Shown in pieces: positions 50,955-62,462 of a stretch of DNA of 64,000 nt. Source of the DNA: Rhabditoides inermis (Eukaryota; Nematoda; Chromadorea; Rhabditida; Rhabditidae); contig CAWZYM010000030.1 in assembly GCA_963966185.1 (NCBI GenBank), positions 1 through 64,000 on the forward strand, in the 5' to 3' direction. The position numbers and the translations under genes were made by a program. Each line of letters opens with the position of its first letter. Position 1 is the stretch's first letter. The notes under the pieces are model-generated. The model worked only from the letters and a program-made list of their open reading frames with translations, did no database searches and was not told the origin of the DNA.

Positions 50955-53900
50955 ATGTCGAAGTTCTTCAAGGGAGCCGTTTCGAGCTCGGATTCGTCCG
51001 ATGCTTCTTCGTCTGAAGACGAGGCCCCCGTCGTGCGTCGCGGACCGACGTAATTTTTTAAACATATTTTTTGTTTGTCATTGTTTTTATCATACAAGTT
51101 TTAAGCGTCGCGGATTTTGCGTATCCTTCGGATTCTGATGAGGATACCGGAAAGCGCGTGGTTGTTGCTCAGAAGGATCGTAAGTTCGGAGAGCTTAAGG
51201 ATCTCATCCGTCACGGAAAGCAGGCAAAGAACATCAAGGACATGTCTAAGCTTCTTTCCGGTAAGTTAATAGAAAAATCTTAGTTAATAGAATCATTTTT
51301 TCCGAGTAATTATATCTTTTATTTATTAATTCATCTTTTTAGTGTTCGAGGATCTTACCAAGGCTCACGACAAGGCCAAGACTGTGATGGCTCGTCAGAA
51401 CGTGTCTACTCCTCGCTTCTACGTTCGTTTCATTGCGGAGCTCGAGGATTTCCTTAACGAGATCTGGGAGGACAAGGACGCTAAGAAGGTATAAGCTGAT
51501 CATCTATCTTTTAACATATTTGCATTCTAAAACTGTTATTTTAGTCTATGTCGAAGATAAACGCGAAGAGTCTTGGTACTCTCCGCCAGAAGGTGCGCAA
51601 GTATGTGACCACCATCGAGAACCTGCTCAAGCCGTACCGTGAGAGTCCGGATCCCGTCGGATACTCTTCTGCCGAGGACGAGAGCAAGAAAGTAGGTGCA
51701 AGAGCGTTCAAGTATGTATTCAAACCTTACCTTTTAAAGAAGGCCGATTCCGATGCCGATTCGGATGATGATGTGAGCCCTAAGAAGGCTGCCGCTCCCA
51801 CCAAGAAAGCGTCCAAGAACCTTGATTCTGATTCTGACAGTGATGACGAATCCGACTGGGGAAGCGACTCTTCTGTGAGCAGCAGTGAGGAGGAGCTTGA
51901 CTTTGAAACCAAGAAGATGGAGGATCTCAGAAAGTATGTTTCATACGTGAATACTGCGATATGTAGATATTATATTAGGTATGATATTATAGGTATTTCC
52001 TGAAGAAGGAGTTCCGTGAGGATGGAGCCGGTGGAGACGATGATAAGAAGAAGAAGCGCACTAGGGAGCAGCGTCAGAAGGCTGTCGATGTGGATGAGGA
52101 TGATGAGGACGGCGAGGGATGGACTGAGGTGATTTTATTTCAGTTTTTATATGTAAACATACATTGCATTTATGATTTCAGGTTGTTCGCAAGGAGGACA
52201 AGGTCGTTCCTCTGTTCGACCCCAAGACAGAAATTACCCATGAGGCTATGATCGAGAAGCTGGAGGAGGTGATGGCTAGTCGTGGAAGGAAGGGAACTGA
52301 CAGGAAGCAGCACGTGCGCACTCTTCAGGAGCTCTTCAAGATCACCGATGAGGCATGCATTTGTTTGTATAATTTCATTTAAATGCTATTTCTTTTAGAA
52401 AAAGCTCGGACCTGGACTCCTCGTCAAGATCCTCTTCAGCATCGTTTCTTCTCTGTTTGAACTGAACTCGCGCGTTTCTGATTTCATGGATTTCCCCACT
52501 TGGACCAAGTGCGTGCTTTATTTAATGCTCGAAACGATATCTCATTATTCTCTTGCAGGACTCTCGGAGCTATCAACAGCCTCCTTGCTCTATTGATCGA
52601 AACTGACAATGTGGAACTGAGCATTCGTGTTACCGAGGAGGAGGAGAACCTCAAGGTATGTTCGTTAAATTTCATTTCTGTACTGGTCTCTTGAATTATG
52701 ATTCACGAAACTCTTTCTTTCTGGTTTGCTAATTCATTTTCTTTCTACAGGATGACACGAAGCTGTACCGCGTGCAGGGATCTATTCTGTTGTCCGTCCA
52801 GCGTCTCGATGCCGAGCTTACCAAAATCCTACAGAACGCTGACTGTCATTCGACTGACTACATTGAGAAGTGAGTTGGGCAGTTTCATGACCGTTGTTCA
52901 TACCATAGCTTCTAGGCTGAAGGGTGAGAAGGACATGTGCGTCCTGATCGACGCCATCCAGACCTACGTCGATGAGCGTGCCTCCAAGAACCTCTTCACC
53001 AATGAGGAGTTCTGCAAGGTGTACATGCTGCGCATCGAGCACACTTACTACAAGGTGGGAAGGATAAATTATATTTTAAGTTTATATGCTTTTTTCTTCA
53101 GTACGACGAGGGGGCGGAGGGAGATGTGGAGACCGCGAGCAAGCTCATGGAAAAGCTGTGCAAGAAAATTTACGTTCTGGATGAGGAGAAGAGGCTTCGC
53201 CAGCGCGCTGTTCTCTGTCATGTCTACCATCTCGCACTGCACGACAAGTGGCACGAGGCCAGGGATCTGATGCTCATGTCGCATCTCCAGGCCATCGTCG
53301 ATCACTCGGACGCGTCTACTCAGATCCTTTATAACCGCACCATCTGCCAGCTTGGTCTGTGTGCGTTCCGTCACGGATTCATCAAGGAGGCGCACCACGG
53401 TCTGAGCGAGATCCAGAACACGCAGCGAGCCAAGGAGCTACTCGCCCAGGGACTGGCGATGCGCCAACAGGAGAGGACTGTAGAGCAGGAGAAGGTTGAG
53501 CGCTCTCGCCAGATCCCTTACCACATGCACATCAACATCGAGCTCATGGAGTGCGTCTACCTTATCTGCTCTATGCTGCTCGAGATCCCTCACATGGCGA
53601 GCCACGAGTTCGAAATGCGCCGCAAGCTGCTCTCTCGCTCCTTCCACTATCAGCTCAAGCAGAGCGAGAAGGTGATCGAAACGCACTTTTGTTGTTATGA
53701 TGCCTTTATTTTCAGTCGTCTCTTGTCGGTCCTCCCGAGAACACTCGCGAGCACGTGGTGGCTGCGTCCCGTGCTATGCTCGCCGGTGACTGGCGCAAGT
53801 GCCGCGACTACATTGTCAACGAGAAAATGAACGCCAAGGTGTGGAACCTGTTCCGCAATTCTGACACTGTTCGCACCATGGTGGTGCGCCGTGTGCAGGA

Positions 53901-54530
53901 GGAGTCCCTTCGCACCTACCTCCTTATGTACAGGTGAGAAAACGTGTAAAAACAACACAATATTGATTTTTAAAAAAAACACAATATCAAATACAATTGA
54001 TTAATTATGGTGTTGCAGCACTGTGTACTCGACAGTTTCTCTGGAGAAACTGTCGGGCCTATTCGAGCTGCCCAAGGGAGATGTCCACGCGATCATTTCG
54101 AAGATGATCATCCAGGAGGAGCTGTCGGCCACTCTCGACGAGCCCACCGACTGCCTGATCATGCACCGCGTCGAGCCGAGCCGCCTCCAGCTGCTCGCTC
54201 TCAACCTCGCCGATAAGCTGCAGAATCTGGCCGAGAACAACGAGCAGATCATGGAGCCCCGGACGGGGGGTCGTGGGGGGTACGCTGGACCCGGTGCCTG
54301 GTTTGCCGGACGTCGCGAGGGAGGAGATGACAAGAAACGCGGAAACTATAACGTGAGTCGAATGCGTGACATGTGGTGTACGTGATAGTCACCGTGGTGT
54401 GTTTCAGAACGCGGCTCGTGGAGAGGGTCAGCGCGGAGGACAGGACGGTAACAAGAGGAACGCGTGGGGTGCTGGCGGCGGTCAGAAGAACCAGCAGGGC
54501 CGCCGTGGAGGCGAGCAGAAGCGCTTCTAG
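50955..54530 (+). CDS. eif-3.C: Translation initiation factor eIF3 subunit C
   Basis: eIF3c is a core PCI-domain subunit of eIF3 and links the 43S complex to eIF1, eIF2 and eIF5. The N-terminus [20 protein letters not shown] is the conserved acidic-serine start. [38 protein letters not shown] and [19 protein letters not shown] follow, with two more Asp/Ser-rich insertions. The middle has [20 protein letters not shown] and [20 protein letters not shown]. The PCI/winged helix is [20 protein letters not shown] then [20 protein letters not shown]. The C-terminus is Gly/Arg-rich ([20 protein letters not shown]) to TAG at 54528-54530. Codon use is strongly biased, as in highly expressed genes. Confidence 0.95.
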
Positions 54531-54946
54531 ACGGCGCGCCGCTGAGTGGCCCCGTCGACCTCCCTCCCTCTACTCGGGATGGGTTGCCGCGCCCGCTGCT
54601 CATCTCAGGGTGGCGGGCGCGGCTATTGTTGTTGTGCAGACACGTTGTCTCACTGTTGGTTGCCACTGTTGAGTTTTCTATATTTCGGTGTTGTTCTAGA
54701 GTCTATTACTAGTTCATGGGTGTTTCTGTGTGTATTCCCCCGTTATACACCCTGTGATGGTGGTTTCTTTGAAATGAGATAAATGGTGTTGTTGGAATAG
54801 GTAGTATTGTGTGCGTGCAATCGCTTATGATCTGATTGCAGGGATATACAGCAGCGTGAGAGTGGGTTTACAGTGATGGGCGGGGTCAGCGGAGAAGGCC
54901 GCACAGTTTCGAAGACAGATCAGTCGTGCATCGATCCACTCACAGG
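54531..54946. other. Intergenic region between eIF3c and hgo
   Basis: 3' UTR of eIF3c (AGATAAATGG near 54777) and the short upstream region of hgo. Nothing else seen. Confidence 0.6.
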
Positions 54947-55327
54947 ATGGTCTCGGAGTTCGAGCAGGTAGGAAGGGTTTGTCTCGTCTGGCAGTCGACC
55001 ACTCAGCGAGTGTTGTGCCCGAAAGGGCCATAATTAGATTTGGTGCGTGAAAGGGACTGCGGGGGATATTGGGTTGCCTCCCCTCTCTCTTGCTCGCTTC
55101 GAGTCGACCATCTTCTCGTCTTGGTCCTCGAGGGAAGGCGAGGGAAGGCGGATTTGGCAAGCTCCACTGCTCCCTAGCAGAACGAACGCGCATTCAACGC
55201 ACCAAGGCGGCAACGTGCGTATAATCGATGCGCGAGTCTAGCCGCGGATTTCGCCCCACCCATTTGTAGTGTTGCATTGTGCGAGGGTGGCAGCTTGCTT
55301 CCTCGCAGTATTCATTCATAACCACGC

Positions 55328-55373
<46 letters not shown>

Positions 55374-55838
55374 CGGGATGTTTCTGCGACACGTGGTTTG
55401 CGGAATGCGTCTTTCTGTTTTCTGATGAGAGAAGTGATATGTCGTCGACGTTGAAATGCCTTTCGTCTTCTTCCCGTTGAATGACTGCACGCGTCCACTT
55501 ATCTTGTTTGTGGCGTCTTTTCGTGCGGAGTCGCGACAGAACGGCTCGTAATGAGGGGGATTTGGCATATCGGGCGAGTGAGCGGGGAAAGCGCATTCCC
55601 GGTGGAATGACAATTACTGCATATGCCGCTTGGAGGCACACATACACACTCTCTCACACATCACACCGCGCTGTTCACACACAATTGATTATTGTTTATA
55701 TTCCAAGAGCGGGATTTTTGTTGTTGCTCCATTTGCGTATTGCAGCTCTCGTACCAGACGGGCTTTGGCAATGAGTTTGCTACGGCGGATTCGCGCGTGC
55801 CGGACGCGCTGCCAGTGGGAAAGAACAGCCCGCAGGTG

Positions 55839-55877
<39 letters not shown>

Positions 55878-57586
55878 GTGGGTGGATGTTGACGTGGCTG
55901 TAGATGTGCCCGCACGGACTGTACGCCGAGCAGCTGTCCGGCACCGCCTTCACCGCACCTCGCGTGCACAACAAGAGGAGGTGAGGGACACTGGGGGGTG
56001 GGGGGTGACGAGTGTGTTGCAGCTGGCTGTACCGCATCCGCCCCTCCGTGATGCACCGCCCGTTCAAGCGGGTCGACGTGCCCAAGTTCACCAACGACTT
56101 CTCGGGTAAGGGAGACAGAGGGGGGTGTGATTGAGTGGTGTGTTCTCGCAGGATGCCCTCCCAACCCCAACCAGTTCCGCTGGCACCCCCACCCGCTGCC
56201 CGAGGCAAAGAACGTCGACTTTGCCCAGGTGCGTCATATTTGTAAATTTATGATGAAGTTTAACTCAGTGTTAAAGGGTATGTACACTGTGTGCGGTGGC
56301 GGGAGCGTGGTGGCGCGCAGTGGGCTCGCCATCCACCAGTACGCCTGCAACGCCAGCATGGCCAACAGGGCCATGTACAACGCCGACGGGGACTTCCTGA
56401 TCGGTGGGTGCGCAGTGGAAGAGGCATGTCGACATGGTGACGGTTGCAGTGCCGCAGCAGGGTCAGCTGGAGGTGACCACCGAGTTCGGCCGGCTGCTCG
56501 TCTCGCCCCTCGAGATCCTCCTCATTCCACAGGGCATCCGGTCAGTTGGGGGAGAGGGCAGAGCATGAGCATGCTCTTAAGGTGCGGTCAGTCTCCGCAG
56601 AAGCAGTTCCGAAGTGTTTCGAAGGGATATCAAGGCATTCCGAAGTGTTCGGGAGTGTTCGGGAGCATTTCGAAGGCAATTCGGGAATGTTTTGAGGGCG
56701 ATTCGAAAGGCAGATCCGAAGTGTTTCGGGGGCATTCGGGAGTGTTTCGAAGAGACTGGCCGCAACTTTAGAGTGTGAACTTGACTCGAATGAATGTGTT
56801 TAGGTTCTCTGTGGCTGTGCGCGGTGTATCTCGCGGCTACATCCTCGAGGTGTACGGAACTCACTTCGAGCTGCCCGACCTCGGACCTATCGGTGAAGTA
56901 CCGGCCAGTCTCTTCGAAACACTCCCGAATGCCCCCGAAACACTTCGGAATTGCCTTTAGTATCGCCCTCAGAACACTCCCGAATTGCCTTCGAAACACT
57001 CCCGAATACCCCCGAACACTTCGGAATGCCTTGATATGCCTTCGAAACACTCCCGAATGACTTTCGAAGAGACTGACCGCACCTGGGTCGCAAGGCCCAT
57101 GAAACATCTTTCAATGTGTCATGCGTAGGCGCGAACGGCCTGGCGAACCCGCGCGACTTCGAGACGCCGGTGGCGTGGTTCGAGGACAAAGAGGAGAAGT
57201 TCACCATCGTCAGCAAATACCAGGGAGCGTTCTTCGAGGCCGAGCAGGTGTGGATGGTGTGTCATACTGTATATCGAACATTCGCTGCAGGACCACTCGC
57301 CGTTCGACGTGGTAGCGTGGCATGGAAACTACGCACCGTGCAAGTACGATCTGACCAAGTTCATGGTCATCAACACTGTGTCCTTCGACCACGCGGTAAG
57401 TGACTGCGAGAAGTGCGTCGTGCGTGGGTGGTCCTCATATGTTCGTTTCAGGACCCGTCGATCTTCACTGTGCTGACAGCCGCGAGCAACAAGCCCGGCA
57501 CTGCGATCGCCGATTTCGTCATCTTCCCGCCCCGCTGGGGAGTTGCCGACGGAACCTTCCGCCCGCCCTACTACCATCGTGGGTGG

Positions 57587-57638
<52 letters not shown>

Positions 57639-58144
57639 CTTTCTTTCTTTCTATTTCTCTCTCTTTCTCTCTCTCTCTCTCTTTCCACTTGACTGTTGCA
57701 GGCAACTGCATGAGCGAGTACATGGGACTCATCAAGGGCGTCTACGAGGCTAAGGTATCGAGTGCTCACTCATTCATTGACTGATCGATGTGTTTCTAGG
57801 AGGGTGGTTTCCGTCCGGGAGGCGGCTCTCTGCACTCTATGATGACCCCTCATGGTCCGGATGCAGTGTGCTTCGAGAAGGCCTCCACCGAGGAGCTCAA
57901 GCCGCAGCGCGTCGCCGAGGGAACCATGGTCCATCGATCGGTTATCGATTGATTGTACCATTGTGTTTGCAGTCGTTCATGTTCGAGTCGTCCCTGAACA
58001 TGGCAGTGACTGCGTGGGCGGAGGTGGAGAATGTCGACGGCGACTACTACAAGGACTGGCAGCCGCTCAAGAAGCACTTCAACATGTCAGTGGGCTTGCA
58101 TTGTTTACGTTTGTTTACATCTTCATTTCAGGCCGCCGCAGTAA
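54947..58144 (+). CDS. hgo-1: Homogentisate 1,2-dioxygenase
   Basis: The enzyme opens the ring of homogentisate to maleylacetoacetate in phenylalanine/tyrosine breakdown, using Fe(II). A first short exon MVSEFEQ (54947-54967) is followed by an intron of about 780 bp and then [19 protein letters not shown]. The protein follows the family end to end: [26 protein letters not shown]-type core replaced by [60 protein letters not shown]. The iron ligands are present: His in PYYHRNC, Glu in CMSEYMGL, His in MMTPHGPDA. It ends KKHFNMPPQ, TAA at 58142-58144. Inverted repeats lie in the introns around exon 56804-56892. Confidence 0.96.
56581..56765. repeat. Left arm of ~185-bp inverted repeat in hgo intron
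   Basis: Rich in TTCGGGAGTGTTTCGAAG motifs. It pairs almost end to end with the reverse complement of 56901-57082, starting GGTGCGGTCAGTCTC and finishing TTCGAAGAGACTGGCCG. Confidence 0.9.
56901..57082. repeat. Right arm of ~185-bp inverted repeat in hgo intron
   Basis: It begins eight bases after the donor of exon 56804-56892 (GTGAAGTA-CCGGCCAGTCTC) and ends GAAGAGACTGACCGCACC. The arm is complementary to 56581-56765 with about ten to twenty differences. Confidence 0.9.
57594..57690. repeat. (CT)n tract in hgo intron
   Basis: CT dinucleotides with TTTC interruptions filling the intron between PYYHR and NCMSEYM. Confidence 0.9.
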
Positions 58145-58380
58145 TCTCCCAGATATTTGTGTTCAATTGTGCCATACGATTTTCAGATTTTACTATGTTA
58201 TTCCGAGTTTCATAAAGTTTTTTTTCTTGTACGGCTTTGTTCTTGATGTACTAATCGCTACTAACGGTTTGAAACCGGTGACATTATCTAACTTTCTAAC
58301 TCATCTGGTAATAAGTTTATGTGTATTTTTCCAGTTGTCTTTTCTTTTCTATTGATCTCACTTTTTCTTCTTCTTTGACA

Positions 58381-59123
58381 ATGAATGGCTCTGCGGGTCA
58401 GGGCAACGGATACGTCAAATACCAGATACGATCGTCGGGTGAGTCATAGATTAATTTCTTCAGTTAGTTTATTTTATCGTTAAAAATGTATAATAGCTGT
58501 ATGCATGTATGTAGTTACTTAGAAAAGGTGTATATTTGAAGGCATCGATCGTTCCCTGGCAGAGGAGTCGCAGATGTTTTCTCTGGACGATGGGGAGGAG
58601 GAGGGAGCAGTGGAGGAGAAGAGGGAGGAGAGGAAGGGGGAGAAGAGCAGACTCGTAGACTGTCCACTCGATTCGGACGAAGAGGAGGAGGAGAAGAGGG
58701 AGAAAGCCGGAGCAGCCAGTGGAGCGGGAGGAGCAGGGGAGCGACCGGACAGGCTGCAGCAGAGGGCCAATGGTGCGCGGTCTTTTGAAATGTGAACTCA
58801 TATGAACATGCAGATCACGGCAACGCAGTGGAGCGTTCTCGGCTGACGTGCGATGAGATCGATCTGGAGGCGGACTCGCTGTCGGATGAGCTGGACCTGC
58901 TGCCGCCACCGCCCGGGGGAGGCAGCCGGGGAGGAGGCACGGTGAGAGGGAGAGGGAGAGGGAGGGAGAGAGAGAGAGAAAGAAGGAGAAAGTGAGAGAG
59001 AGGGAGAGGGAGAGAGAGGGGGATCATGTGCGTGTGCAGGTGTCTCGCTTGGTGCGTCGCGCGTGTCACTCCGTCCGCCGCTGTGCCGATCCCCGCGTTC
59101 CGTGGAAATGTGTCATTTTGTAG
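58381..59123 (+). CDS. Acidic protein with C-terminal CaaX box
   Basis: Exons read MNGSAGQGNGYVKYQIRSSG, then SLAEESQMFSLDDGEEEGAV with long Glu/Lys runs, then CDEIDLEADSLSDELDLLPP and a proline/glycine linker, and finally VSRLVRRACHSVRRCADPR, ending PWKCVIL with TAG at 59121-59123. The last four residues CVIL form a CaaX motif of the geranylgeranyl type, with a polybasic Arg stretch upstream, so membrane anchoring is likely. The DELDLLPP motif before a cysteine-containing tail loosely recalls FAM219-type proteins, a weak recollection. No enzyme motif is visible. Confidence 0.6.
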
Positions 59124-59325
59124 AACTATCACATTTCCATTTATTGAATTTCCTTTCCGTCTCAACACAGTGTTCTCTCTTGATTGCGTTTCGCTCACGG
59201 GTCGAGTCATGTTTTTGATCTATAGTCATTGTCGCCCGCATCTTGTCCAGTTCTAGTCATTCATTGTTAGTTTATTCACAGTTCTAATAAATTATATGAT
59301 GTTATGATTATGTACGGTACACGTG

Positions 59326-60656
59326 TTAGGCGATTTCGACGCTGTCGGAAATAGCGGATGGCTTGCGCTGGAAAGGGGTTATGGATATGAAGAGATGGTG
59401 AATGTGCCAACCTCCTCGGCCCTCTCTCTCCAGTGGCACTTGGCGGCGACGTAGGTGCGGCAGCGGAGAACCACGTAGATGGCCAGACCCTGCGCCGACG
59501 TGAACAGAATCTGAAGTACAACATGTGTACAGCAGACAGGGTGAACTACCTGGAATGCGCTCCAGGAGAGGTCGAACCGGACGTTTCCGAAGAGTTGTCT
59601 GTGGAGGTCGAAAGCCGCTGCGATGAAGGTGAGCACAGTGAAGACACAGTTGAGGAGGAAGTTGGTGCAGTAGAAGATGAGGAACGGACTGAAGAATGGC
59701 CTCCCTTCCTCTGTCTCTGTCTCTATCTCTGTCGCTCTCTATCTCTCTGTCTCGCTGTCTCTCTGTCTTTCTGTTTGCCTCCTTCTCATTTCTCACGTGA
59801 AGAACTGCTTTCTCTCTTTGAAAATTCCGAGGAACAGAATGACGTGACAGGGCAGACCAACGATGAATGCGAAGACCAAGTCAGCTGGAAGAAATCGATA
59901 GATGTTTGACTCTTCGTGTATACTCGCCGAGCTCTAGCTGGTCGATAAACTGGTTTCTTCCCATGCCACGGGTGTGGTACAGAGAGTAGCTGATACAGTA
60001 GAGAATCGTGATGGCGAAGCCGATTGCACACGCGATGTACGCACCGATCTAAGACAGATAAATCGTGAGAATATGTTGGGAGATGGCTGCGGCAAGTACC
60101 TTGACGTGCACATTTGTGCCGAACAGCCGGAACTGCTTGTCGTTCTCACGGAATGTCACTATGTCCGTGTTGTCCATTCTATAGTCTGAATGAGTACTGG
60201 TGGGATAACATGTGTATACTCGCCGAGCTCTAGCTGGTCGATAAACTGGTTTCTTCCCATGCCACGGGTGTGGTACAGAGAGTAGCTGATACAGTAGAGA
60301 ATCGTGATGGCGAAGCCGATTGCACACGCGATGTACGCACCGATCTAAGACAGATAAATCGTGAGAATATGTTGGGAGATGGCTGCAGGCAAGTACCTTG
60401 ACGTGCACATTTGTGCGAACAGCGGAACTGCTTGTCGTTCTCACGGAATGTCACTATGTCCGTGTTGTCCATTCTATAGTCTGAATGAGTACTGGTGGGA
60501 TAACATGCCTCACCTCGACTCAAACTGTGAATAGTCGACGTCCTCATTGCCGATGATCGACTGACCGAAACGCTTGATCTTTGAGAAATCTGGAGGCATG
60601 GAAGGAGTGAGAGTGGGATGAAGGAGAACATACCGATCCCGCTCCAGGGCGCCCAT
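59326..60656 (-). CDS. Multi-pass membrane protein, unrecognised, with internal duplication
   Basis: Minus-strand exons include DFSKIKRFGQSIIGNEDVDY, MDNTDIVTFRENDKQFRLFG, IGAYIACAIGFAITILYCIS followed by LYHTRGMGRNQFIDQLELGE, PADLVFAFIVGLPCHVILFL, PFLIFYCTNFLLNCVFTVL and ILFTSAQGLAIYVVLRCRTY, ending RKPSAISDSVEIA at 59326. Four hydrophobic helices are evident. The exon pair covering MDNTDIV... and IGAYIAC... is present twice (287-bp tandem duplication), the upstream copy with two single-base losses that break the frame. The start ATG at 60656 does not join in phase with the next exon, so the true N-terminus is unclear. No family recognised. Confidence 0.55.
59930..60508. repeat. 287-bp near-identical tandem duplication
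   Basis: 59930-60215 and 60217-60508 are almost identical. The visible differences are single-base indels (GCGGCAAG/GCAGGCAAG, GTGCCGAAC/GTGCGAAC, AGCCGGA/AGCGGA). Confidence 0.9.
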
Positions 60657-61598
60657 TGTTATGGAAGGCGTATAGTATAAGTCAGGGATGTGGCGAAACT
60701 GGTAGACTTAGCGGGATGGAGAGTGAGCGGCGGGCACTGTACTCCCGGATTCGGCGGGTGAAGAATCAATGCGGTTCTCGGGAGAAGGGCGCGGTAGATT
60801 GTGGGTCAACAGCACCGCAAGTGATTGTACGGTGATTTGTATATGGGAGGAAACATCTCCCCCGTTCTCCGCGTTCCTCTCCTCTCCTCTATTCCACTCT
60901 CTTTCATATCTCAGAGTCTGCGATCTCTCCGATACAACGGTCTCTCGCGCAAACCCTTGAAATCCGGAAAATGGCTATGTGTAGCCGTAAACAACAAGAA
61001 TACTTCTTGCAGATGCGTACTTACGACGAGGGTGTGATTGTAGACCTGTTTGGAATTAGGAGGAAGTCTATATCACATCGTAGGTGGTCCGAGAAACAAT
61101 TTTGCGCCCCTTTCATGTTAGTGTGAAATCAATTTTGTGCGGTAGTTCATACACTCGTGTAAATTGACCAATCGTCACTAAATCAACAAATTCTAGAAGA
61201 ATTTTGATTTTTCATCAAGATTGTTGTTTCGATTCGCAGTCATTTTTTCGCGGATGCTTCTCTGTCATGGCTAGGCTGGTTGACCCCGGGACGAGACCTG
61301 TTCCTTGCATCGCTATCCCGTTTTCTCACACACATCACGCGTCCACCTAAGGTCTTGGCCGCTAGCATCTCTCACTATACTCTCACCGCCCCATTTCTCT
61401 CAGTTACGCACACTGTTTTCACTCTCTGCGCGTCTGTCCGCTGTGTATTCGCGAGTTGTCCGTATTCCTGGCGAAACGCGCAGCATTCTGCAAGTGCGAC
61501 CCGACCTCGATCGGTTGCTCTTCGCGGATTTATTGATTCATCCCGATCAGATCGCCTGTCGACTGGTCCTTCACTACACACAACAACTTCATTACAAA
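60657..61598. other. Intergenic region upstream of moag-4
   Basis: Divergent region between the membrane-protein gene and moag-4. A segment at 60683-60720 looks superficially like a bacterial leucine tRNA 5' half but lacks the 3' half. No gene called. Confidence 0.55.
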
Positions 61599-61965
61599 AT
61601 GACCCGTGAGTTATTATTTATTGTTCTGATTATGTTGGTTTTGTTAAATAGCTATTTGATGAGCTGTGTAATGTCAGGTGGAAACCAGCGTGATCTGGCC
61701 CGTGCAAGAACCTCAAAAAGCAGGCCGATGCCCAGAAGGCCAAGGGAGCTTCCGCGCAGGCCGCAAACGCCGTGAGTCATTTTTATCAATCATCTTTATT
61801 TCTACCATCATATTTGTCCAGGGTATGTCGATGGAGGCGCGTCAGGCTCGTGACGCGGAGGCCATGCGTCTGAAGCAGGTGAAGGCTGCGGAGAAGAAGG
61901 CCGCCGAAGACGCGGCCAAGGGCGGCGACGCCAAGAAGGTCGTCCGCCAGGACCCTCTCAAGTAA
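61599..61965 (+). CDS. moag-4: SERF / MOAG-4 modifier of protein aggregation, with apparent frameshift
   Basis: SERF proteins are small, charged and disordered, and speed amyloid formation of other proteins. Exon 1 is ATGACCC; exon 2 reads RGNQRDLARA in frame, the family signature. The rest of the family sequence (KNLKKQADAQKAKGASAQA) then appears in another frame, so one base is missing near 61708. Exon 3 is GMSMEARQARDAEAMRLKQV then KKVVRQDPLK and TAA at 61963-61965. The expected length is about 80 residues. The missing base may be a sequence error or a real lesion. Confidence 0.85.
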
Positions 61966-62460
61966 TCGCCACGTGAGTTCGAATATAAAATCTTGGGAAG
62001 TTCTCGATTATTCGTTTCTAAGATGCATGTGTTGTAGGTATGCGTGCGTACCGCGATTGCTGCAATTCCAAGTCATGAAAATCGTCTGTCGACCGTGGTA
62101 AATCGACGTCTATTTATAATTTCTCTGTTTTTGTGTTCCTGATGATTTGATCGTTTACGACATAAAGAGTGCCTATTTTGTAATGTTGTGTATGCGTGGT
62201 GAAGCTGTTGCGGTTCAGCGTGGATATCTGTGAACCGTAACCGTGTGATGACTGCATCCTTGATCCGTTATTCGCACAGGTCAATGAGTGATGCTATCTC
62301 GGATGTGTGTCCGCTCGGGTTCGGATGTCCTCCCCTTGTATAGAGCTCTTTCCTCATCCTCCATCGCTCTCTCACAGAAGCGTGCACAGAAGCATCACGG
62401 AAAAGAGAGGAGAAAGAGTAGGCCTGCCTGACATTAAAATGGATTGGTATTGTTCTCAGA
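61966..62460. other. Intergenic region
   Basis: 3' UTR of moag-4 and the upstream part of the helicase gene; no further feature seen. Confidence 0.5.
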
Positions 62461-62462
62461 GG

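Noticed and set aside
60683..60770. Possible tRNA-Leu (GTGGCGAAACTGGTAGAC-like 5' half)
   Set aside because: No matching acceptor 3' strand, no T-loop GGTTCGAATCC and no anticodon stem; it also overlaps the promoter region of a gene.
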